Assembly: GCA_964477345.1 (NCBI GenBank)
Contig: CAYZDL010000019.1
Coordinates: 1-22,224 of the forward strand
Length of the DNA: 22,224 nucleotides
Direction: 5' to 3'
From: JAJZEO01 sp964477345
Lineage (GTDB): Bacteria > Chlamydiota > Chlamydiia > Chlamydiales > 2-12-FULL-49-11
Below the pieces are notes generated by a model. It did not search any database and was not told where the DNA came from. It saw only the letters and a program-made list of their open reading frames with translations. Of the stretch, positions 7,503 through 14,306 are shown one piece after another. Position 1 is the stretch's first letter; each line of letters starts with the position of its first letter. The position numbers were made by a program, and so were the translations under genes.

Positions 7503-8292
7503 TGATCAGAGAACGATCTTTGAGTGTTAGCTTATATTCTGGTGGGGCATTGAGTGAATTATTATTTTGTAGTTCATCAGCTATTTTCATAAGTTTAACA
7601 CTAAACATCTCAGTGACTATGATTTTATATCGCTGACTGCCTTGTTTACAGTAACCTAAAAGATCGCTAACTCCCCTACCATCAACTCTCGTTAATCTAA
7701 GCTCAAGAACATCGGGTTGTCGGTGAGAAAAGCTTAAAGCATCTTGATTTACAAAATGTCGACCGATCAAGGTCAACTTATTGATTTTAGCTTTTGATTC
7801 AAAGCCATCTGGTCTGTCTGAATCTAGTGTGAGATCTAATGATACCGTTGAAAAAGATCGATCTTGACCAAGAAAAAAATAAAACAGCCCCTTAGTCAGT
7901 TGTCTGTTTTGGCTTAAATGAATCTCTTCCAAATTGTGGCATCTACCCACTAACGTCATAATAGAGCCGTCTGAAATAGCGTTTAGGTATTGTAAAAATA
8001 ACACTTTCAGATTTGGTAGGGATGGTGCGAGGTCCGATAGTTCCTGACTACTAATCCTGGAATTTTGAAGATTTAGAATCTGAAGATGGGGGCCGTGAAT
8101 ACTTATAAAGGCACTCAATACCGATGGGGTTACAAGAGAGAGGGGGGCTCTACTTTCGACAATAATGCATTCCGCGCTTGCGGTTAGCGCTTCTATCTCT
8201 TCATCAGTGGTTTTGGTGTTTTTAATGCAAAAAGCACCAGGACTACTAATAGAGGGCTCCAAAAGGTGGGAGTATATAGGCACTAGGTCCAT
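7492..8292 (-). CDS. Leucine-rich-repeat protein, candidate host-interaction protein
   Basis: This 266-residue protein contains F-box/LRR-style (ribonuclease-inhibitor-like) leucine-rich repeats. Clear units run through LQILNLQNSRISSQEL, LKVLFLQYLNAISDGS and LEEIHLSQNRQLTKG (about residues 72-133). Weaker units occur further on, such as KLTLIGRHFVNQDAL and VLELRLTRVDGRGVSDL. There is no signal peptide or membrane segment. Such cysteine-poor, eukaryote-like LRRs in chlamydiae and Legionella are often host-directed binding modules, sometimes adaptors of ubiquitin ligases, but no F-box or ligase domain is visible here. A near-consensus promoter lies upstream at 8332-8360, while the ribosome-binding site is weak. 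It is convergent with the hydrolase and divergent from the Josephin-like gene. The fold is well supported; an effector role is inferred. Confidence 0.75.
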   Translation of the reverse strand: MDLVPIYSHLLEPSISSPGAFCIKNTKTTDEEIEALTASAECIIVESRAPLSLVTPSVLSAFISIHGPHLQILNLQNSRISSQELSDLAPSLPNLKVLFLQYLNAISDGSIMTLVGRCHNLEEIHLSQNRQLTKGLFYFFLGQDRSFSTVSLDLTLDSDRPDGFESKAKINKLTLIGRHFVNQDALSFSHRQPDVLELRLTRVDGRGVSDLLGYCKQGSQRYKIIVTEMFSVKLMKIADELQNNNSLNAPPEYKLTLKDRSLIISS

Positions 8293-8331
8293 TTTAAATG
8301 GTTCCCGGGGGGGTAATTGTTAACACGGGCG

Positions 8332-8360
8332 ATTATAAAGGATTTAAGGAAAATAATCAA
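8332..8360 (-). promoter_or_regulatory. Sigma-70-type promoter of the LRR gene
   Basis: On the minus strand TTGATT (8355-8360) and TATAAT (8332-8337) are separated by exactly 17 bases. The -10 box is a perfect match and the -35 box matches four of six consensus positions. The predicted start would leave a leader of about 33 bases before the ATG at 8292. It is the strongest promoter-like pair I found in the window. Confidence 0.55.
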
Positions 8361-8447
8361 ATTCAAAGTTAAAAATACTATAATCATTAATTCTTAAGTC
8401 ACTAATAACGAGTGAGATAACAAAAATTCAAAATTCTATTATGTATT

Positions 8448-8471
8448 TTAATTATAATATTAATTATAATA
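8448..8471. repeat. 12-bp perfect tandem repeat upstream of the Josephin-like gene
   Basis: TTAATTATAATA occurs twice with no gap (8448-8459 and 8460-8471). Two further TATAAT boxes follow at 8476-8481 and 8484-8489, then AAAGG and the ATG at 8504. Each unit contains an AT-rich near-palindrome, which could be a regulator site or simply a flexible promoter region. No well-spaced -35 box is evident, so the exact promoter is unclear. Confidence 0.6.
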
Positions 8472-8503
8472 GTCATATAATACTATAATTAAAGGTAATA
8501 GAT

Positions 8504-9694
8504 ATGGATTTATCATTTAATACATTAAGCGGACTTAGGGATTTTAGCCTCACTGAGGCTTTTAACGGATTAAAACCTGTAGAGCGGGATTTTTTAAGCA
8601 GATATGTAGTCCTTGCCAGCGGAAAAGAAGTTATTACCTCAGAAGACTTAATACGATTATCAGGGGTAGATGACCCCTCTTTGGGCCGCGACTATAAGGG
8701 AGGCGGGGAAGTGCAATATGCGATAAGTCAACTTTATTCTGATGGGATAGACATCAATTTTTTCATCACGCAACGACCTTATTTGTTTTTTCAAAAATCA
8801 ACCGATGAATTCTATTTTTTTAGAAATAATACGTGTTCTCTAGATGACTCGGGAATTGAAGAGGCGCCAGATCTTGAAGTGCTTGAAGTTGGTGCAGGTC
8901 AATGGAGACGGGTTGAGGATTTGACAATGTTTGCTGGAACAATGGATGATAATGATTGTCCAAGATTTGATGGGATGATCAGGGCAAGAGACCTTATGGT
9001 TCAATTTAATCGGGATGAGAGCCAAGAAGAGGCCTTTAGAAACGACATTTCGGTATATCATGGAGAAGAAACATTGGGGCCTCAAGAGAGAGGTAAGCCT
9101 TTTTATCATGAAGAGCAAACAAGTGGATTTTGTCAGTTGCATGCTGCGAATGCTTTTATGGGATATCAAGCAGTTCGTCCTTCTGATCTCCAATCGTATA
9201 TAAACATTAAATCGGCTGAATTTAATCAGGAAGGGATAGAAGGACTTGCACAAGGGGGGGAGGAACTATCCTTTAGAAGGGGTTTTAATATCGATGATGG
9301 TATTGATATGGGGATGATCATTAGTTATTTATCCCATTTGCAAGATAATGGCATGCTAAATGGCGATCTTACGGGTTTGATGGTGGGTAAAATTAAGATG
9401 AATGGAAATGATGAACTTGTCTTTGTCTCTGATGAAACAAACGAGGAGACTGTTGTTGATGAGGCATTTTTAGCTGCAAGGTCAAGAGTCATGCTTGGAA
9501 CATATGCTCCAATTCATGCAAGAGCATTTAGAAAAAATGATGATGAATCGTGGTCGACTATCGATAGTGGTTCTCCTGGACAAGAAATAACAGAAAACTT
9601 GAGTGCACAGCTCAGAAATACCCTTGCAATACAAGAATCTTTGAGAAGAGATGAGCTAGGGAAGTTCATTTCTTTGCCAGTTGCATTTTTATAA
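8504..9694 (+). CDS. Josephin-like cysteine protease, candidate deubiquitinase effector
   Basis: This 396-residue protein starts with AAAGG eight bases before its ATG. Residues 1-195 match nothing I know. From residue 201 the sequence HEEQTSGFCQLHAANAFMG aligns with the start of the Josephin domain of ataxin-3, whose sequence there is HEKQEGSLCAQH. Gln205 and Cys210 are five residues apart, like the oxyanion Gln9 and nucleophile Cys14. HARAFRKNDDESWSTIDS (338-355) then supplies His338 and Asp354. Their 16-residue gap compares with 15 for His119 and Asn134 in ataxin-3, and Asp in place of Asn is chemically acceptable. The Cys-to-His distance is 128 against 105, so an insertion lies between. 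It is probably delivered to the host and acts on ubiquitin or ubiquitin-like chains. No signal peptide is visible, which would fit type III secretion. The stop overlaps that of the convergent ndh by 6 bp. The fold is an inference from motif spacing. Confidence 0.72.
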   Translation: MDLSFNTLSGLRDFSLTEAFNGLKPVERDFLSRYVVLASGKEVITSEDLIRLSGVDDPSLGRDYKGGGEVQYAISQLYSDGIDINFFITQRPYLFFQKSTDEFYFFRNNTCSLDDSGIEEAPDLEVLEVGAGQWRRVEDLTMFAGTMDDNDCPRFDGMIRARDLMVQFNRDESQEEAFRNDISVYHGEETLGPQERGKPFYHEEQTSGFCQLHAANAFMGYQAVRPSDLQSYINIKSAEFNQEGIEGLAQGGEELSFRRGFNIDDGIDMGMIISYLSHLQDNGMLNGDLTGLMVGKIKMNGNDELVFVSDETNEETVVDEAFLAARSRVMLGTYAPIHARAFRKNDDESWSTIDSGSPGQEITENLSAQLRNTLAIQESLRRDELGKFISLPVAFL

Positions 9695-10984
9695 AATGGG
9701 GTCTTCTCGCTTGGGAAGGACTTCGTCAATGGTGCCGTGGATGATGCGGGAAGATCTTGCCCCTGTGATATGGTGAATTGCCCATTCTAACATGACGCTA
9801 AGGCGATTACGAAAGCCGATCAGGTAGGCAACGTGGACGAATCCCCAGATAATCCAGGCAAAGACCCCGGTGAAGCGAAACCGTCCCATGCTGCCGACAG
9901 CTTTGAAAGAGCCAATTGTAGCAAGGTTTCCTTTGTCGAAAAATTTAAAAGGGGCTCTTCCCTTTTTAGATGGGGTTTTCTTTTTGAACTCTTTTTTGAG
10001 AAGTTTGCCGAGGAAACGGCCTTGTTGAATCGCAACGGTGGCAACACCGGGTAAGATTTTTCCTTTATCCGTTTTAAAATGGGCTGCATCACCTATCACA
10101 AAAATTTCAGGATAATAAGGAACTGAGAGATCTTTTTCGACCATGACCCTTCCTTGGCGATCTTGCTCAACTTCGAGGGTGTTGACTAATGTGGGGATTG
10201 TATTTCCTGCTGCCCAAATAACGTTTTTTGATTCAATAAAAGTGTCACCTACTTCAACACCACTTTCGGTAATGTTTGTCACAATTCGATTGGTGAGGAC
10301 AGTGACTCCAAGTTTTTCAAGGTCTCGTTTAGTTCGTTCGGAGAGCTTCGGATGAAAAGGAGGAAGGAGTCGATCTGATCCTTCAATCAGGTAAACGCGT
10401 GCCTTTTCTGTGCTAATGCGGCGAAAATTTTTACGCATTGTCTTTCGAATCAACTCAGCAATGGTTCCCGCAAATTCAACTCCAGTGGGCCCCCCACCTA
10501 CAATGACAAAGGTGAGGTATTTATACGATTCCGAAATCGAATCGAGCCTTTCGGCCTTTTCAAAAGAGGTGAGAAGGTGTTCGCGGATTGTGAGAGCATC
10601 CTTCAGGGTCTTGATTCCGGGGGCTACTTTCTCCCAATGGTCGTTTCCAAAATAGGAGTGTTTTGACCCGATGGCAACCACAAGATAGTCATAATCAAAC
10701 TTATCTCCGTTACCCATGATTACATGTTTTTTCGATTTATCAACTTTAACAACCTCACCCATAATAACATAGGTGTTTTCTTGCCTGGCTGTAAGTTCTC
10801 TTAGAGCAATAGAAATATCACTTGGGGAAAGTGTTGCTGTCGCCGCTTGATAAAGAAGGGGTTGGAAAAGATGGTGGTTTTTCTTATCGATTAGAAGAAT
10901 CTCGACGTTGGCTCGCTTCAATGCAAGGCAAACATTGATTCCCCCGAATCCTCCACCGATGATTATGAGTTTTTTGCGATCCAT
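9689..10984 (-). CDS. ndh: Type II NADH:quinone oxidoreductase (NDH-2)
   Basis: NDH-2 passes electrons from NADH through FAD to membrane quinone without pumping ions. The 431-residue length is typical. The FAD-binding GGGFGG is at residues 10-15. The NADH-binding second Rossmann motif VGGGPTG is at about 162-168, and the FAD-contacting IGDAAH at 297-302. AIQQG (318-322) corresponds to the quinone-site region of the family. A hydrophobic C-terminal stretch (about 372-394) followed by an amphipathic tail fits peripheral membrane anchoring. The start has a good ribosome-binding site (AGAGG, five bases from the ATG). The gene is divergent from hprK across an 80-bp gap. Chlamydiaceae rely on a sodium-pumping Nqr, so an NDH-2 would offer a non-coupled alternative here. 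The family is firm. Confidence 0.92.
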   Translation of the reverse strand: MDRKKLIIIGGGFGGINVCLALKRANVEILLIDKKNHHLFQPLLYQAATATLSPSDISIALRELTARQENTYVIMGEVVKVDKSKKHVIMGNGDKFDYDYLVVAIGSKHSYFGNDHWEKVAPGIKTLKDALTIREHLLTSFEKAERLDSISESYKYLTFVIVGGGPTGVEFAGTIAELIRKTMRKNFRRISTEKARVYLIEGSDRLLPPFHPKLSERTKRDLEKLGVTVLTNRIVTNITESGVEVGDTFIESKNVIWAAGNTIPTLVNTLEVEQDRQGRVMVEKDLSVPYYPEIFVIGDAAHFKTDKGKILPGVATVAIQQGRFLGKLLKKEFKKKTPSKKGRAPFKFFDKGNLATIGSFKAVGSMGRFRFTGVFAWIIWGFVHVAYLIGFRNRLSVMLEWAIHHITGARSSRIIHGTIDEVLPKREDPIL

Positions 10985-11064
10985 TACAACCTCTAGATAT
11001 AACTATATACATTAAGGGTTGGTTCGAGTAAAGTGATTAATAGACTAGTCCTGGGTTAAAATCT

Positions 11065-12030
11065 ATGATGTTAGAAGTTAAAGATTTCTATCAGAGGTAT
11101 AGTGAGGTCCTGAAGCTCGATCTATGTGCTGGTGATGAAGGGCTTAGAAGAGCAATCCGAGTCCCTGAAATTGAAAGGCCTGGGCTTTGTTTGACCGGAT
11201 TTTTAAAAGGTCACTCTCCGAAAAGAATCTTAATTTTTGGTAGAGTGGAGATGGAGTATTTACGCCGTCTAAGCGAAGGGATCCGGAAAAGAAGGCTTTC
11301 TAGCATACTGTCGGCGCAGTTGCCACTGATTATCGTTTCTCGAAGATTAAAACCGTATAAGGAAATGATCGAATTGTGCGATCGGGAGAAAATTCCTTTA
11401 TTTCGTACAAGTCTTACTACGTCGCAAATTCTTCAAAATTTGACTGTTGCGCTTGGGGAAGAGTTTGCCCCTGCCATATCTTGTCACGGCACTTTGGTTG
11501 AGGCGTTTGGTCTTGGTGTGCTCTTGCAAGGCGATTCTTCGGTAGGGAAAAGTGAAACAGCTTTGGGGCTTATAGAGAGGGGCCACCGACTGATTACAGA
11601 CGACGTGGTCATCGTGCGGAAAAAAGAGGGGACAAGATTAGAAGGATCAGGTCCTGAATTGACTCGGCACATGCTCGAGATTCGTGGAATAGGGATCATT
11701 AACGTAGCTCACCTTTATGGGGCTGTCTGTATTAGTGAAAGGGTAAAAATCGACATTGCCGTTAAGTTAGAGGTTTGGGATGATAAACATTTCTATGATC
11801 GAGTTGGGTTAGAAGAAAAATATCTCGATATTTTAGGAGTTAAACTTCCTTATTGTGTGATGCCTGTCAAGCCTGGGCGAGATGTCGTATTGCTTCTTGA
11901 AACAGTGGTTTTAAACTATCGTCTAAAGAGAATGGGATACAATTCGGCTAAAGAATTCAATGTAAAATTACTGGAAACTATCGCAAAAAGGCAGAAGAGT
12001 ATGACCAAGAAAATTTCTAGTAAAATATAG
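11065..12030 (+). CDS. hprK: HPr kinase/phosphorylase
   Basis: This bifunctional enzyme phosphorylates the regulatory serine of HPr with ATP or pyrophosphate and removes it again, linking sugar uptake to energy state. It has 321 aa, close to the usual 310-320. An N-terminal regulatory domain (about 1-130) is followed by HGTLVEAFG with the conserved His141. The P-loop GDSSVGKS is at 156-163, ITDDVV at about 177-182, and the family signature EIRGIGIINV at about 205-214. Two ATGs in tandem (11065, 11068) are both possible starts and the ribosome-binding site is weak. ptsI follows after 35 bp on the same strand, so the pair probably forms an operon. The expected partner gene ptsH is not in the window. 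Identification is firm. Confidence 0.95.
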   Translation: MMLEVKDFYQRYSEVLKLDLCAGDEGLRRAIRVPEIERPGLCLTGFLKGHSPKRILIFGRVEMEYLRRLSEGIRKRRLSSILSAQLPLIIVSRRLKPYKEMIELCDREKIPLFRTSLTTSQILQNLTVALGEEFAPAISCHGTLVEAFGLGVLLQGDSSVGKSETALGLIERGHRLITDDVVIVRKKEGTRLEGSGPELTRHMLEIRGIGIINVAHLYGAVCISERVKIDIAVKLEVWDDKHFYDRVGLEEKYLDILGVKLPYCVMPVKPGRDVVLLLETVVLNYRLKRMGYNSAKEFNVKLLETIAKRQKSMTKKISSKI

Positions 12031-12065
12031 GTTCACTGGGGTATAACTTACGTGCGCGAGTCATA

Positions 12066-13775
12066 TTGAGAGATCAGAAAGTGACAAAAATCGAAGAAGA
12101 AGTTCGAATTAAAGGAGCACCAGTTAGTCGAGGCGTAGCCATAGGTTCGCTTTATGTTCTTCAAAATGATGAGAAATGGAGTGTTCCTGAGTTTGCAATT
12201 TCTCCCTCTCAGGTTGATGATGAGATTGCTCGATACAGGATGGCGCTCTCTTTAAGTGGTCAAGAGCTCGACAAGCTCATGGTTTTTCTTAAGGAGGAGG
12301 GGTCTGACGAGGCGATCTCGATCGTTGAGACTCACCGCCTAATGTTGGCCGATCCCGTTGTCACTTTCGATGTTGAAACAAAAATTGCTACGACCCTCAA
12401 GAACACAGAGAGTATCTTTGTTAAAGAAATGGGTGCCTATATTGATGCTTTGATGGCAGTTGAAGACCAGATTGTAAGACAACGAGTTCTCGATATTAAG
12501 GATTTGCTAGCTCGGGTGTTGAGACATCTTCATCCTACAAGTTCGATTAGTTGTCTCAATATACCGTCTCAATCGATTGTATGTGCTAATGAACTGGTCC
12601 CGTCACAGACAGCCGAAGCCTCGCCTAATCAAATTCGAGCTTTTATTACTAAGTATGGGGGGCCGACATCTCATGCGGCCCTAATTGCAAAAGCCAAAGG
12701 AATTCCCTACATTTCTAACATTGACGTTGCTACTTTGGATTTTTTTGGTGGAGCAATAGCTATTGTTGATGGGTACTCAGGAGAGGTGATCATTCACCCC
12801 TCAGAAGAAACCCTGCAGCTTTATAATCAAACTAAGCGCCAATTTACTGAACCCGTGATCAGCCCTGCTAAGTCGTATCTTGCCATCGATCGCACTTTGG
12901 ACGACAAGGTGATTGAAGTACAAGCAAATCTTGAGGATCTGCACGATCTTTATATGTTAAAGGAGCTCAGAACGAAAACAATTGGACTCATTCGTTCCGA
13001 GTTTCTTTATCTAAAAAACGATGTTGAATCGTTTTGTGAAGAGGAACAGTACGAGCTCTACAAAAAATTGATGCAACTATCGGGGAATATAGAAGTGACA
13101 TTTCGTATTTTCGACATAGGTTCGGACAAGCGATTTCTCCGTCATGAAAAGGTAGAGCCGAATCCTGCTCTTGGATGCCGTTCCATACGTTTTTTGATCA
13201 ATCATCCAAATATATTTTCTACGCAGATTCGCGCGGTGCTTCGAGCTGCAAGATACGGAAAGATGAAACTATTGTTACCTCTAATCAGTGACGTTCATGA
13301 ATTAAGAGAGGTAAAGGCCTTTATTGAGAACGTAAAGCAAGAGCTCAAAGATGACGGGATCGATTTTTGTGAAAAGATAGAAATTGGATGCATGGTCGAG
13401 GTGCCAGCTTTTGTGATTATGTGTGATGTCTTGGTTAAAGAGTGTGATTTTTTATCGATCGGCACCAATGATCTAGCGCAGTACACTTTTGCTGCTGACA
13501 GGTCAAACCCAAGCACTTCTGAAAGATATAGACATGACCATCCGGCATTAGTCAGAATGATCAAGAGGGTAGTGGAAGAGGCTGAGAGTGCGAGAATTGA
13601 TGTGAGTATCTGTGGAGAAATTGCCTCTGATCCCCTCTATACGGAGCTGTTGATTGGTCTTGGTATTACAAAACTCTCCTGCGCCCCGCGCTTTATTCCT
13701 TTGATCAAAGAGGCAATTTGCAAAATCGATTCAAGAATTGCACGAAGAAAAGCCGAAGAACGATTTGGGTTCTAA
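12066..13775 (+). CDS. ptsI: PTS enzyme I (phosphoenolpyruvate-protein phosphotransferase)
   Basis: Enzyme I takes phosphate from phosphoenolpyruvate onto a histidine and passes it to HPr. It has 569 aa, of normal length. The phospho-accepting histidine is His203 in GGPTSHAALIA. The PEP-binding arginine is in IRSEFLY (about 309-315), and IFDIGSDKR is at about 348-356. The signature FLSIGTNDLAQYTFAADR is at 462-479, and the catalytic cysteine is Cys516 in SICGEIA. All key residues are present. The annotated start is a TTG without a ribosome-binding site. A GTG at 12081, with GAGAG eight bases upstream, is at least as likely and would shorten the protein by five residues. It follows hprK by 35 bp. 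In chlamydiae such partial PTS sets are thought to be regulatory rather than for bulk sugar import. Confidence 0.95.
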   Translation: MRDQKVTKIEEEVRIKGAPVSRGVAIGSLYVLQNDEKWSVPEFAISPSQVDDEIARYRMALSLSGQELDKLMVFLKEEGSDEAISIVETHRLMLADPVVTFDVETKIATTLKNTESIFVKEMGAYIDALMAVEDQIVRQRVLDIKDLLARVLRHLHPTSSISCLNIPSQSIVCANELVPSQTAEASPNQIRAFITKYGGPTSHAALIAKAKGIPYISNIDVATLDFFGGAIAIVDGYSGEVIIHPSEETLQLYNQTKRQFTEPVISPAKSYLAIDRTLDDKVIEVQANLEDLHDLYMLKELRTKTIGLIRSEFLYLKNDVESFCEEEQYELYKKLMQLSGNIEVTFRIFDIGSDKRFLRHEKVEPNPALGCRSIRFLINHPNIFSTQIRAVLRAARYGKMKLLLPLISDVHELREVKAFIENVKQELKDDGIDFCEKIEIGCMVEVPAFVIMCDVLVKECDFLSIGTNDLAQYTFAADRSNPSTSERYRHDHPALVRMIKRVVEEAESARIDVSICGEIASDPLYTELLIGLGITKLSCAPRFIPLIKEAICKIDSRIARRKAEERFGF

Positions 13776-13976
13776 CTCACTTTTAGAAAGTCCAGTTCAA
13801 AGTAGCCGTAAAGCCTTGCAATGTTAAAATGAAGCTGTTAAATACCGAGATATTGTTGATCCATGTTTGCAATTTCCAATTAACATTGAAATTGACCGAA
13901 GATCCTTCTATTTGCAAATTCTTGTAAGAATATCCAAGTCCGAACTAGCTCCATCGCTGAGCCTCAAAAAGGCTTT

Positions 13977-14306
13977 CTATGGTTTTTCAGCGATCCATGC
14001 CTTGAGGTCGTTGAGGAGAGGGGTAACGTTCATGATAGGTGTTGCCCCATTCATCCAGCTATTCAGGGCGAGCTGAGTTTGTTCGATGTCATCTTGTACG
14101 CTGTCGTGAAGTAAGGGGTGAGGATTGTAGATCGCGTAGTCAATGAAAAGGTGTAGCTTTTCCTCATTGGATAGGAAGCGGAGAATCTTTTTCGCTGCAG
14201 GGATATTTTGACTTTCAATGAAGTCTTTGTGGAGTGTAAGAAATTCGTGAATCAAGTAGGAGCGGTTAGCATCATCCGGGTTGAAACTCGGTTTTTTCTT
14301 GCTCAT
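13977..14306 (-). CDS. Hypothetical protein, 109 aa, overlapping the 3' end of pgpH
   Basis: I do not recognise the family. The protein is small, soluble and predicted mostly helical, with a charged N-terminus. It resembles small helical adaptor or regulator proteins, with repeated helix-like segments such as NEEKLHLFIDYAIYN. Its ATG lies inside the last 35 bases of pgpH in another frame. GGAG stands ten bases upstream, so it is probably translated by coupling to pgpH. The overlap suggests a functional tie to c-di-AMP turnover, but that is inference. There is no signal peptide, membrane segment or metal motif. Confidence 0.72.
   Translation of the reverse strand: MSKKKPSFNPDDANRSYLIHEFLTLHKDFIESQNIPAAKKILRFLSNEEKLHLFIDYAIYNPHPLLHDSVQDDIEQTQLALNSWMNGATPIMNVTPLLNDLKAWIAEKP

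Noticed and set aside
8840..9253. 137-codon minus-strand frame inside the Josephin-like gene
   Set aside because: It has no ribosome-binding site, its composition is antisense-like, and the sense frame carries conserved catalytic motifs.
13870..13894. Hairpin CAATTTC/GAAATTG downstream of ptsI as an intrinsic terminator
   Set aside because: The stem is AT-rich with a bulge, and no T run follows on either strand.
13960..13979. Hairpin AGCC/GGCT between ptsI and the small orphan gene as a terminator
   Set aside because: It has a four-pair stem and only a short T stretch; too weak to annotate.
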